Shown here piece by piece: positions 41,729 through 52,037 of a stretch of DNA of 64,000 nt (positions are counted from its first letter, which is position 1; every line of letters begins with the position of its first letter). The position numbers and the translations under genes were made by a program. The notes below the pieces were generated by a model. That model searched no databases. It was not told where the DNA came from and was given only the letters and a program-made list of their open reading frames with translations. This stretch comes from Saccharomycopsis fibuligera x Saccharomycopsis cf. fibuligera. Taxonomy: Eukaryota; Ascomycota; Saccharomycetes; Ascoideales; Saccharomycopsidaceae. The stretch covers positions 496,001 to 560,000 of the forward strand of contig CP012821.1 of the NCBI GenBank assembly GCA_001936135.1, given 5' to 3'.

Positions 41729-43258
41729 ATGGCTGCCAACTTTTCCGAGCAGACGCCGTTGCTCCGCCAGCAGGAGCAGGCCCGCTATACTATCGAGGAC
41801 CACCGGGTCGAGGCCGGCGCCAGTGGTGACGCTGAGGCCGGCAACGCCGCCGGCGGCGCCGCCGGCGCCGCCGCCGCAGACCTGGCGGGCGGTCCCGTGC
41901 ATGCCAGCACAACCACGATGGCGGCCGAGCTCAGGTACATAATCGTCAAGTCGGTCCCCAACTGCCTCAGCTTTCTTCTCCAGTACTGCATCAACGCGTT
42001 TTCTGTGTTCTTTGTCAGCAGGCTCGGCACCGACGAGCTTGCCGCTACCTCGTTGGCGGTCACCACGTACTTCATCAGCGGTCCGGCGCTCTTCATGGGC
42101 ATGGCCACCGCCATCGACACATTGTGTTCCCAGGCGTACGGCGCCAGGCAGTACTCCCTCGTGGGCCTCTATTTCCAGCGGAACGTTGCCTTGTCGGCGG
42201 TGCTATTTGTGCCGTTGATGGTGGTCTGGATCAACATGGACAAAGTCTTGCGGTTGTACGTCCACGACGAAAAGATCATCAGCCTCACGAGCCAGTACAT
42301 CCACGTTGCGATCTTCGAGGCGCCGGCGTTCATTCTCTACGAGAACGGCAAGCGGTTCGTCCAGGCCCAGGGGATCTTCCACGCCACGACGTACATCTTG
42401 ATTGTCGTCGTTCCGGTGAATCTTCTCCTAAACTACTTTCTAATCATCAACCCGACCACCGCCATCGGCTTCATGGGCGCTCCTACCGCTGCCGTGCTCA
42501 GCTACTGGCTCTTGGCCGTCTTGCTATTCGCCTACATTTTCTTTGTGGACGGCTACCAGTGCTGGTGCCAGATTGATCTACGCAGGGTGTTCAGCAACTT
42601 GCGCCAGTTGATCAAGCTCAACGTCTACGGTGCCGTCATGGTTCTTTCCGAGTGCCTCGCTTTCCAGCTCATCACCATTTTCGCGTCACAGATCAACGTG
42701 CTCGAGCTTGCTGGGCAGTCCGTCACCTTCACCATCAGCAACTACTTCTTCCAGGTCCCTTTTGCCATCGGAGTAGTAGCCTCCACTCGGATCGGCAACT
42801 ACATTGGCTCCAGAAATAAGCAAAACGCCAAAACCGCCACCCGCACCGTCTACGCCATTGCCATCAGCTTGGGATTCACCAACTGCATCGTGGCAATCTT
42901 GCTCAGAAACAAGATTGCTCGCTATTTTGCCAATGATGATGCAGCGCTCGAAAAAATCATTGCCAAGAGTTTGATCATCGTGGCGATTTTCCAGATGTTG
43001 GACTGCGCTTTCAATGTTTGCTCAGCAGCAGTGCTCAGAGCCCAAGGCAGACAGAAGATCGGCGGAATTTTGAGTCTTTTGAGTTACTATGTGGTTGGAT
43101 TGGTGTTTGAGGTGTATTTGGGCTTTGTGCTAGATTGGAGACTATTCGGCTTGTGGAGTGGCTTGCTTGTTGGAATGGCGTTCTTGTCGATAACCCAAAC
43201 TTTTTTCGTCATCAAGTCCAATTGGGACGATATCTTTGAGAAATCAAAGCACTATTGA
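41729..43258 (+). CDS. MATE family multidrug/toxin efflux transporter
   Basis: The protein has 509 residues with about 12 membrane spans after an 85-residue hydrophilic, Ala/Gly-rich N-terminus. Family features include CLSFLLQYCINAFSVFFVSR, FMGMATAIDTLCSQAYGA (the MATE CSQAYGA-type motif), a long middle loop and VASTRIGNYIGSRNKQNAK in the second half. The closest yeast proteins I know are Erc1 and Ydr338c, H+-coupled antiporters; Erc1 raises ethionine resistance. Codons are unusually C/G-ending in the first two thirds and become ordinary near the 3' end. By my reading it has a single CTG (AAAD-CTG-AGG in the linker) against many CTC and TTG. It is divergent from GEF1. Confidence 0.93.
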   Translation: MAANFSEQTPLLRQQEQARYTIEDHRVEAGASGDAEAGNAAGGAAGAAAADLAGGPVHASTTTMAAELRYIIVKSVPNCLSFLLQYCINAFSVFFVSRLGTDELAATSLAVTTYFISGPALFMGMATAIDTLCSQAYGARQYSLVGLYFQRNVALSAVLFVPLMVVWINMDKVLRLYVHDEKIISLTSQYIHVAIFEAPAFILYENGKRFVQAQGIFHATTYILIVVVPVNLLLNYFLIINPTTAIGFMGAPTAAVLSYWLLAVLLFAYIFFVDGYQCWCQIDLRRVFSNLRQLIKLNVYGAVMVLSECLAFQLITIFASQINVLELAGQSVTFTISNYFFQVPFAIGVVASTRIGNYIGSRNKQNAKTATRTVYAIAISLGFTNCIVAILLRNKIARYFANDDAALEKIIAKSLIIVAIFQMLDCAFNVCSAAVLRAQGRQKIGGILSLLSYYVVGLVFEVYLGFVLDWRLFGLWSGLLVGMAFLSITQTFFVIKSNWDDIFEKSKHY

Positions 43259-44507
43259 GCTAGGGGCCAAGCAGAATATAAAACTCACCCTTTTTAATTA
43301 CAGTTCTTTCAATTCTTTACCTCTTCTGAAAAGTATGTCGAGAGTTAATAACTACGTTGCACCACGCAACAGCCCCTATGAAAACCATCTCGACTGTATT
43401 CTTATCCCCAGATTCTCTACAACACCGCACATATTTCATTTTTTATCGGTTCATTAATTTATTTGTTTTTCTTCTCAGCTTTTCCAAAGTTTTAGTTCAT
43501 CATACAGCACTGCACAACCAGCCGGTGCTTTAAAAGTTCGTTTTGGAGCTACTTTTATTTTTCTCTCGCGTTTGCTTTCTTTGCATTTGTCTTTACAAAC
43601 TGTTTTTTCCTCTTCCCCTTACTAATACGTTTTGGTTTTCCTTTAATTTGTTAATTTGTTAATCTGTTAATTAGTTAATTTGTCAATTTTTTTTACTCTC
43701 GCTTGTTTCTACGGCGAACTGTAATCAACTGTTGCTATTTTAGTTACATAGTCTGAGCAGTAGTATCAATAATAACGATTTCACTAGAATGTCGACAACT
43801 TCAACTGTAACTGCACAAACCGCACACTTCGCATCGCTTATACTATTGTGATGCATCATCGGCTGATCGTACAAATATCCAAGAATTTTATTTCTTGCCC
43901 GCTGATAGGTTCTAGCGATGCCCTAGAAAGGCCATATTCTACGGCATTTTTGCGTACGCTGCGTGTCTCTTTTTCCTTTTTTATTTTTCAAAAAAAAAAA
44001 AAAAAAAAAAAAAAAAATTCTTACTCTGTTTTGCTGGTCTTTTTTCTCGCCAATCATCAAAGCAGGCTGGTTGGTTGCGTGTGACTTGCGCGTAGAAACG
44101 TCATTAATGTTGTAGCAGATCTTTCCGGTTTACCCTTTTTCCTCCGCTAATCGATGCAAGGCAGAGCGCAGAAGTATGGGTCCAGCTTTTCTGGGTAGGG
44201 TGGAGTGGAGTCAAGGAGTTTGCAACATATACGTTCAAACAAGCAAAAAAACAACTACAAATAAAGAACTAACAAAGTGTAATATTAATGTACATTATAT
44301 AAATACAAAATTTATTGTAAAAAAACCGACTCGTAAACCCAGTACCCATCTAAAAAATAGACATTATAAAAGAGAAAAAAACAAGAATTAGCTATAATGA
44401 ATAGCACGCGCCCTGCTCAAAACACAGGAAAACGTGTGATTTCCAGTGATCATAAATACAAACATCGAAACAAAACGAGAAAATAAAAATTCCAATCTTC
44501 AAGATAC
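43259..44507. other. Convergent intergenic with TTGTTAAT-like repeat and poly(A)
   Basis: 1,249 bp between the 3' ends of the MATE gene and HTB2. It contains an imperfect 8 bp repeat (TTAATTTG/TTAATCTG units, about 43647-43690), an A run at 43990-44017 and AT-rich sequence. No gene is recognised. Confidence 0.5.
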
Positions 44508-44906
44508 TTAAGCAGCAGAAGAATACTTGGTGACAGCACGGGTACCTTCAGAAACAGCATGCTTGGCCAATTCACCTGGCAAGATCAATCTAACAGCAGT
44601 TTGGATTTCTCTAGCAGAGATGGTAGACTTTCTGTTGTAAGCAGCCAACTTGGAGGCTTCAGAAGCGATTCTTTCAAAGATGTCATTAACAAAGGAGTTC
44701 ATGATAGAAATAGCCTTCTTAGAGATACCAGTATCTGGATGCGTTTGCTTCAACACTTTGTAAATGTAGGTGTTGTAGGATTCCTTTCTGGCCTTGTACT
44801 TCTTCTTGCCGCCATCGGATGGAGCAGCGGCGGTCTTCTTAGCGGCAGCTGGCTTCTTGGAAGCTGGAGCTTTTGAGGCTGGTTTCTTTTCTGCTTTTGG
44901 GGCCAT
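44508..44906 (-). CDS. HTB2: Histone H2B (second copy)
   Basis: The protein has 132 residues and is identical, as I read it, to the copy at 15443. The start is the ATG at 44906 after a short (CA)n leader; the longer frame would start at a non-ATG codon. There are a few silent differences, for example Ser-Lys as TCA AAA instead of TCC AAG, and ACC AAG TAT near the end. It is paired head-to-head with HTA2 as an inverted image of the first locus. Confidence 0.98.
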   Translation of the reverse strand: MAPKAEKKPASKAPASKKPAAAKKTAAAPSDGGKKKYKARKESYNTYIYKVLKQTHPDTGISKKAISIMNSFVNDIFERIASEASKLAAYNRKSTISAREIQTAVRLILPGELAKHAVSEGTRAVTKYSSAA

Positions 44907-45549
44907 TGTGTGTGTGTGTGAGTAGTGTTTGATAGGTATACGTGCTAACAATATAGAGTGTTGTTTATGAAATCAGAAAGACTGGAAATAGAAGACGAGC
45001 TTCAGTTTGCCTGGGGTCTGCTGCGCTTAAATACGAAAAAACTCAGCGATCGCAAAGCACCGACTGCCCGCCTTTCCGTTTTGGGAATGGTCCGACCTGA
45101 GCACATAAAAACTGCGAAATTCGCTGTCGCTGCGTCAAACGTCGAAATGTGCTGAAAAACGGCCTCCAGACGCCGTGCCAGCGCCTACCGTCTCTGCGCG
45201 CAGGAGCCGGCACAGTCCATCCCCTGCTCTGATTTTGCTGGTGTTTTGTTCCCACGCAGGCAGGCACCAGCAAACACAAGCGCAAACCGTTCGCCACTGC
45301 AGACTAGCAGGTTCTCATTGGTCCACGGCGCCTGTCCTCCGTCACTGGTTTTCTTCCTGAGGATATATATAATCCCCTGCTTCTCCCTTCCGGGCTGTGC
45401 TTTCTTTCTCCCCCATTTTTCTTTTTTCCCTTTTCTATTCCTCCTCTTTAACTTTCTTCCTGGTTATTATATTACCGACTCACTTCTTTGTGAACAACCT
45501 TTCTACTTTTTAACTTACACACACACAAACACACAAGCAATACTACACA
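44907..45549. promoter_or_regulatory. Divergent HTB-HTA promoter, copy B
   Basis: 643 bp, an inverted near-copy of 14766-15442. TATA elements lie at 45026-45033 (HTB side) and 45363-45372 (HTA side). The main differences are a replaced patch at about 45250-45295 and small indels next to the HTB start. Confidence 0.8.
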
Positions 45550-45945
45550 ATGTCCGGCGGTAAAGGTGGTAAAGCAGGCTCTGCTCAAAAAGCTTCCCAA
45601 ACCAGATCTGCTAAAGCTGGTTTGACCTTCCCAGTTGGTAGAGTCCACAGACTCTTGAGAAAAGGCAACTATGCCCAAAGAGTTGGTTCTGGTGCCCCAG
45701 TGTACTTGACTGCTGTCTTGGAGTACTTGGCTGCTGAAATCTTGGAATTGGCCGGTAACGCCGCCAGAGACAACAAGAAGACTAGAATCATCCCAAGACA
45801 CTTGCAATTGGCCATCAGAAACGATGAAGAATTGAACAAGTTGTTGGGCCATGTCACCATCGCTGAAGGTGGTGTGTTGCCAAACATTCACCAAACTTTG
45901 TTGCCAAAGAAAACCTCCAAGCCAAAGGCTTCTCAGGAATTATAA
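45550..45945 (+). CDS. HTA2: Histone H2A (second copy)
   Basis: The protein has 131 residues and is identical, as I read it, to the copy at 14370, including the SQEL phosphorylation tail. Silent differences cluster near the 3' end, and similarity is lost right after the stop codon. Confidence 0.98.
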   Translation: MSGGKGGKAGSAQKASQTRSAKAGLTFPVGRVHRLLRKGNYAQRVGSGAPVYLTAVLEYLAAEILELAGNAARDNKKTRIIPRHLQLAIRNDEELNKLLGHVTIAEGGVLPNIHQTLLPKKTSKPKASQEL

Positions 45946-46675
45946 GCAAAAAGCGCTCTAAATTGATAAGCATCGCTGATCATTTTTCTTACCTAATGCT
46001 GCTATAATTTTTTTTTCTTTCGCCTTCTTCACTTCGCTGTCTCACTTTTCTGTTTTCTTACATTTTATTTTTCTAGTTCTTTCGGCTTTCTTTTAACTTT
46101 TTATGGTCAGTTTTTTTTTAAAATTTTCTGGGTTAATATTTGGTTTTTAATGGTTCTATCTGCTGATGTGATCTGCACCAACAAGAGCGATTGTGTACAC
46201 TATATATACTTAATCTGTCACGACACGCTACACTATACACGGTACAGGACCGCAAATGTACATTCTCCGTAGCTGACTGGTTTCTGCTGCCTCTGCTGCT
46301 TTTGTTACTCTTTCTGCTGAGTTGTCTTGGTTGCGTATCTTCAACCGCGGAAATGGGTGCGCTGTTGTCGCTCTTCGCTGAGTGTTAAGCGCGAGACTTC
46401 GTGTCCACACGGAAACGGCGATCGGCGCTTAGTGGTTTACCCTCTCGTCATCGTCAACTTTTTTTTTTTTTTTTATTTTCTGAGGAAAAAAAATTTTTTT
46501 TCCTGCATTGTCAAAATATATAACTAGATCCTTTTTTCTCATCTTTTTAGCCAAATCAAAAAGAAAGAAAAGAACGCTCACTCTCCATCTTTCTTTCTTC
46601 TTATTTTGGTGTTCTTCCATCTATTTATACCCCTGCCACCTAATCTAGATACTACCCCCCACCACGGAAGCCAAA
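45946..46675. promoter_or_regulatory. HTA2 3' region and KAP123 promoter
   Basis: 730 bp, T-rich. T and A runs near 46459-46500 could act as a nucleosome-depleting poly(dA:dT) element before KAP123. No gene is seen. Confidence 0.45.
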
Positions 46676-49600
46676 ATGAGCCAAGAATTTATTTCCTCCT
46701 TGGAAGCTACTTTGAAGCTCATTATCCTTCCGGATACTGCTACTGTCAAGAAAGCCACCACCAAGCTTTCTAAGGAGTTTTACCCAAATCCTGACAGTTT
46801 GCCAGCAATGATCCACATCTTGCAGCATCACCCAGAAGACCAAATAAAACAATTGGCTGCCATTGAAGCCAGAAAACTCGTGCTTAACCACTGGGAAAAT
46901 GTGGATCCTCAAGTCAAAGCTCAAATCAGATCATCCGTGTTGGAGTTCACTTTGCAAGCTAAAAATAAGCAAGTCGCACATAACTCTGCTAGAGTCGTTT
47001 CCACCATTGGTGAACAAGACTTGGAAAATGACCAATGGCCTGATTTGTTGAACATTCTTGTTGCTCAAGCTAGCAGTACCGATGTTCAAACTAAAGAAAC
47101 CGCTGTTTACATTATTTACGCACTTTTGGAGACTTTTTGTGAACCGCTCATTAACCATGCTGCTGACTTTTTGAGTCTTTTTGCCAAATCTTTAAACGAC
47201 ACTGACTCTTTGGATGTCAGAGTTCACTCTTTGTTGGCATTGTCTATTGTTGGTAACTACTTGGAAGAACAAGGTGGAGAAATTGATGACAACTTGGCCC
47301 AACAATTTAGAGAATTGATCACTCCAATGGTCAATGTCTTGAAAGCTGTTATTGAAGCCGAAGATTTGCCAAATGCAAGATTGCTTTTCAATGCTTTCAA
47401 CGATTTTGCCTTTTACGATGCTAAACTTGTCGGTGACAACTTGCTTTTGTTGATCAAGGTTTTCACTGAAATTGCTCTTACTAAAGATTTGGATGACGAT
47501 TACAGATTAATGGCATTGCAATTCTTGGTTAGAGTTGTCCCATTGAGAAAATCCAAAATTATCAGCAAAAAAATGGGTCCAGAATTGACTTTAGCTGGTC
47601 TTAAGATTGCTTCTGGTGAAGTTGACGAAGATGAAGAATTGAACAACGAAGATGAAGAAAACGAAAATGAAGAAAGTACCCCAGAATCATTAGCTTTGAG
47701 ATTGTTGGCTGAATTGTCTAATGAGTTGCCACCATCTCAAGTTATCACCCCAGTTTTCAACCAATTACAAGGTCTTATTGAATCTGCTAATCCATATGAA
47801 AGAAGAGCTGGTTTGTTGAGTGTTGGTGTGATTGCTGCTGGTGCTCCAGATTTCATCACCAGTTACTTGCCAAAACTTGTGCCAGTTCTCATTACCGGTT
47901 TGAAAGATCCTCAACCAATTGTCAAAGTTGCTGCTTTGAGAACCATTAGTGAGTTGACCGGTGAATTGCAAAACACTTTAGCTGAATACCATCAATCTCT
48001 TTTGCCTTTGATTATCAACATTACCGACAGTGCCACCAACGTGATGATCTACAAATATGGTACTTATGCTCTCGACGGCATCATTGAATACATGGATCAT
48101 GATGCCATTGGACAATACTTGCAACCATTGATGAACAAATTGTTTGAAATGTTGCAAAAATCTAACAGTGCTACTTTAAAGACTGCTGTTGTTTCCGCTA
48201 TTGGATCTACTGCTTTTGCCGCTGGTCGCGCTTTTATTCCATACTTTGATGACTCCTTGAAATTTTTGGAGCCATTGATTCAGATGAGCGAGTCCACCGA
48301 AGGTCTCAGTGAAACTGATATTGAATTGAAAGCATCCACTTTTGAAAACATTTCCACTATGGCTAGAGCTGTTGGTGCCGAATCTTTTGCCAAGTTTGCC
48401 GAACCATTGATTAACTCTGCTTACACATGTATCAACTCTGATAGTGCTAGATTAAGAGAATCTGGTTTCACCTTTATTGGTAACATGGCTAAGGTTTACG
48501 GTGCTGATTTTGGCGCCTTCTTGCCAAAATTGATCCCAGCCATCATCAAATGTTTGAACCAAGATGAATTGAAATTTAATGCTGAAGACTTGGAAAACGA
48601 AGTTGATGAAGAGGCCGCTGCTGCTGCTGCCTCTGCCGATGCTGAAGATGCTGAGGGCGATGACTTTGGCGCTGATGATATTGACGACAAGTTTGGTATC
48701 CACACTGGTATCACCATGGAAAAGGAAATTGCCGCTATTGCTCTTGGTGAATTAGCCAGTGCTACCAAGAACCAATTCACCCAATACGTGCAAGAAGTCG
48801 TTCAAGTCTTGTTGGACCAAGTGGAAAACTCATTCAGCATTGGTACTATTGCCCTTAGCACTTTGTGGAAAATTGCTACTGCCTTGTACCAAAACAACGT
48901 TAATTTGGAAAAGTTCCCAGTTGGCGCTGTTAGTGACAGCTATGTGCCAGAAGAAATCTTGTCCATTATCAAGGTTGTTAGAGAAAAATCTATTGGTATG
49001 CTTGTTGAAGAATATGATATTTCCACAGTCCACAACATCTTGGTCAACTTTAACGATGCCTTGAGAGACATTGGTGCTATTGCTATCATGGACCATGGTG
49101 ACTCTTCTCTTTTGGAAAAGCTTTGCGTTGAAGTTATGAAGTTGTTCAAAGGCGAACATTTCTGCCAAGCTGAGGATGACAAGGAAGAAGGTGAAGAAAT
49201 CGACTCTTCTGAAGCTGAAATTTTGTTGTTTGACAGCAGTTTGGAAGTTCTTGTTGCCTTGGCCATTACCCTTGGTAACGACTTCAACCGTATCTTTGCC
49301 TCATTCAAGGACATTGTTTACAAGTCTGCTACTTCTCAGTCCAAAAACAAGAGATCTATCACTATTGGTGCCTTGGCTGAAATTGCCGGTGGCTTGAAGG
49401 AAAACAATCAATACGCTGAAGAATTGTTGACCCGTTTTGTTGATTCTTTGACCAATGACTCATACTTGGATGTCAAGAGCAATGCTGCTTTTGGTATCGG
49501 TACCATCATTTTCAACTCTCCAAATGACTTCAGCAGCGCTTATCCAAACATCTTGTCCTCTTTGTCCAGCTTGCTCAATAAGGCCGAAGTGGAACAAAGA

Positions 49601-50056
49601 AGAGACATTGACGACGAAGAAACCCAGGACGTTATCTCTAGATCCTATGCTAACGCATGTGGTTGTGTTGCTAGATTAGCTCTCAAGCAAGCCAATGCCG
49701 TTCCATTGGACCAAATTGTCCCTGTGCTTGTTTCCCACTTGCCTTTGGATAGTGCCTACGAAGAAAACACTCCAATTTTCAACTTGATTATTCAGTTGTA
49801 CCAAAACAATGCTGACGTTATCGAGCCATTCACCGGGAAATTGGTGGAGGTCTTTGCTGAAGTTTTCAAAAAGGACCAAGAAAGACAAAAGTTGGAAAGC
49901 GAGTCCACTTTGGGAAGAGAACAAAATATTGATACCTTGAGACAGTTCCAAGCCGGTGGATTGAGAGAGCAAGTTGTTGAGTTGTTGAAATATATCAACG
50001 GAAAACATAATGGCATTGTTGCTCAAAATGCGATTTTGGCTCACGTTATTGCTTGA
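46676..50056 (+). CDS. KAP123: Karyopherin beta KAP123 (importin 4 type)
   Basis: The protein has 1,126 residues (yeast 1,113). The N-terminus MSQEFISSLEATLKLI and the block ALIHILQ-like MIHILQHHPEDQIKQLAAIE-ARKLVLNHW align with yeast Kap123 rather than Pse1. It consists of HEAT repeats throughout, with an importin-beta N-terminal domain for Ran. Two acidic loops stand out: about residues 316-340 (Glu/Asp/Asn) and 640-680 (an Ala run, then Asp/Glu), the second typical of cargo-binding loops. Kap123 imports ribosomal proteins and newly made histones H3/H4. Finding it beside a histone pair is probably chance. Codon use is strongly biased (TTG, GCT, AGA), indicating high expression. No intron. 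Confidence 0.96.
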   Translation: MSQEFISSLEATLKLIILPDTATVKKATTKLSKEFYPNPDSLPAMIHILQHHPEDQIKQLAAIEARKLVLNHWENVDPQVKAQIRSSVLEFTLQAKNKQVAHNSARVVSTIGEQDLENDQWPDLLNILVAQASSTDVQTKETAVYIIYALLETFCEPLINHAADFLSLFAKSLNDTDSLDVRVHSLLALSIVGNYLEEQGGEIDDNLAQQFRELITPMVNVLKAVIEAEDLPNARLLFNAFNDFAFYDAKLVGDNLLLLIKVFTEIALTKDLDDDYRLMALQFLVRVVPLRKSKIISKKMGPELTLAGLKIASGEVDEDEELNNEDEENENEESTPESLALRLLAELSNELPPSQVITPVFNQLQGLIESANPYERRAGLLSVGVIAAGAPDFITSYLPKLVPVLITGLKDPQPIVKVAALRTISELTGELQNTLAEYHQSLLPLIINITDSATNVMIYKYGTYALDGIIEYMDHDAIGQYLQPLMNKLFEMLQKSNSATLKTAVVSAIGSTAFAAGRAFIPYFDDSLKFLEPLIQMSESTEGLSETDIELKASTFENISTMARAVGAESFAKFAEPLINSAYTCINSDSARLRESGFTFIGNMAKVYGADFGAFLPKLIPAIIKCLNQDELKFNAEDLENEVDEEAAAAAASADAEDAEGDDFGADDIDDKFGIHTGITMEKEIAAIALGELASATKNQFTQYVQEVVQVLLDQVENSFSIGTIALSTLWKIATALYQNNVNLEKFPVGAVSDSYVPEEILSIIKVVREKSIGMLVEEYDISTVHNILVNFNDALRDIGAIAIMDHGDSSLLEKLCVEVMKLFKGEHFCQAEDDKEEGEEIDSSEAEILLFDSSLEVLVALAITLGNDFNRIFASFKDIVYKSATSQSKNKRSITIGALAEIAGGLKENNQYAEELLTRFVDSLTNDSYLDVKSNAAFGIGTIIFNSPNDFSSAYPNILSSLSSLLNKAEVEQRRDIDDEETQDVISRSYANACGCVARLALKQANAVPLDQIVPVLVSHLPLDSAYEENTPIFNLIIQLYQNNADVIEPFTGKLVEVFAEVFKKDQERQKLESESTLGREQNIDTLRQFQAGGLREQVVELLKYINGKHNGIVAQNAILAHVIA

Positions 50057-51085
50057 GTTATCTGACCCATTGTTCTCTTCGTTTCTCCTGTTGTTTCTTG
50101 TTTCTAGTCCATTGCCTTTTTTTTCTTTTTGTTTTGATTTAAAACCTTTTTAATTTCGCTTTTTTCTGTTTAATACATTTTAGTCATTTACTATATTATT
50201 GCCTTTTATTATTATACCCGTTTCCCTTTTATCCTTTCCACTCTACATAAGTTCTCCACTACGTTTTTAATCTATCTCGCCTTCTATCATCTTTTGTATT
50301 TCGCGACAATAGTCCTATAATTTTACGCTCTGTTTCTATTTGATATCACATACACAGCGTTCAGCCAATCTTGTTTTCGTTTTATTCGGGATATGTTACT
50401 TGTCTTTTTCTATCTTGAGCCGGTCTCTTAATAGGCGATAAATTTTGTTGTCAATTGGAGTTCTCCGGAGCCTGGAATCTACCTGGGCGTGCCATCCAAC
50501 CACGCAGTTCACTTCAGTGGTTTACTAACAGGGACGCAGCGCAGCTAGCTGGTGTCGAATGGCGCTGGCAGGCACTGACAGTCATGATATTTTTGATCCT
50601 TTTGATGGTTTTGAGAGTTTCAGCAGATGTCCTTCTCAGTCATTAGTACCACCATCGCACATAAGTGTATAGCTGTGCGACCGAGACTGCGCAGCACAAC
50701 CAACACGGTGTCACCCGGAGCTGCAGCATATATGAAGGCTGCAGACAATAGACACCTTCCGGCAACAGATCACAATTGTTGCAAAATGTACAATGTGCAA
50801 TGCGCAAGGTGCAATTGTATACGATAATGTGCAAGCGTCACGGGGTTCTCCGTTGTAGACGCGTCACTAACTGTATTGTTCGCCACGACCAAGGACAGCC
50901 ATACAGGCCGTGGGCTATAGATCGCACGCAGATTGAAACGATAACGTGCTCTGAAAATCAAGGGTTTACGATTACGTTACAGCGTCCAAGATCCGCAAAA
51001 TAGACTCGAAAGGACGCGGAAGCAAAATTATGTACGGCTGGCTAACCTTGGCTATTTGTTGATTGTTGACTGGCTGTTTAATTGC

Positions 51086-51129
51086 CAACTGATTGCCAAC
51101 TGATTGTCAATTGATTGTCAACTGATTGT
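51086..51129. repeat. 11 bp tandem repeat, four copies
   Basis: Four copies of CAACTGATTGY-type units (one reads CAATTGATTGT). Confidence 0.85.
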
Positions 51130-51406
51130 CCATCGTCCGGTGTTGAACGAATGCCGGGTCCAGCTTATTTTTGTTTTTCTCCAAGACTGGAAACAGGAAT
51201 CAGAATCAGGGGCAAAGTGCTCCTGAAGGAGAGTGACGATTGATAGGACAGATGGATCGGGTGCGCATGGGAGATTGCGTAGAGCACAGCGAGTCCAGTT
51301 TATATGTCCAGCGAGTGTGGCTTGTGCGTGTTGTGTGTGTGGCTTGTAGGATGACATGCTGCCAAATGTTAACGTGAATTGTCTTTTGTGCACTAGTGTG
51401 GTACTC

Positions 51407-51502
51407 CAGAGTGCTCTCCAGAGCGTTCCACAGAGCGTTCCACAGAGCGTTCCGCAGAGCGTTCCGCAGAGCGTTCCACACAGTGTTTCCACACAGTGTT
51501 CT
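51407..51502. repeat. 12 bp tandem repeat, about eight copies
   Basis: Units of the type CAGAGCGTTCCA with slight variation, ending in two CACAGTGTT(T)CCA variants. It lies about 540 bp upstream of CIT1. Confidence 0.85.
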
Positions 51503-52037
51503 TTCTCTACACTCTCTAGAGCGCCCAGTACAAAATCGGGACAACGCGATAGGCCAGCAACCGGCGGCGGGCGGCGCTGCGGTTCCTCGCTCGGAGCGCC
51601 GCTGCGGTTGCCCGGATCGTCGCTGGTGGAACCGCCGCTCCGCGTGCGTGACCAGTGTTCCTGCTGCTGGCTGTGCCCCGTTGCATCGGGACAGCCGCTT
51701 GCTTGCCACCGGCGCGCCCGCCACGCCTCACCCGCTCGCTCCGTGCCGCCTGCCCCCCGGAAACACAACTCTCCTCATACTACGGGACCCGTCCGCAGGT
51801 CACCGCTGCTAGCAGCTGCCGGCAGCATCCCGCAGCAGCAGGTAGCAGGGCCCCGGTATATAAACTGGCGGCGGTCTGGCGTGGAGCTTCAATCGCCAAC
51901 TCCCATCTCGTACGAAGTTCTCTCCTTCTGGTTCTTTTTTCTCCTTCCTCTTCTTCTTCTTCTTTTGTTTTCCTCAGCAGTACACTCCCACTACTCTTCA
52001 TATTCCTATACCCTTAATAGACTCTCCATCTATCATA

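Larger units (their letters stand above)
50057..52037. promoter_or_regulatory. Long CIT1 upstream region with short tandem repeats
   Basis: 1,981 bp. The left 400 bp are the T-rich KAP123 3' region. The rest turns GC-rich toward the gene and holds an 11 bp repeat (51086-51129), a 12 bp repeat (about 51407-51502) and a TATATAAA at 51857-51864, 174 bp before the CIT1 ATG. A C/T-rich leader follows (51905-51980). Frames on both strands here are repeat-driven and not credible genes. Confidence 0.55.

Noticed and set aside
51407-51502. Regular repeats as a CRISPR-like array
   Set aside because: The units are contiguous 12-mers without spacers, in a eukaryotic promoter.
51118-51812. Frames of 138-248 codons upstream of CIT1
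   Set aside because: They translate the 12 bp repeat into periodic peptides and contain no domain.
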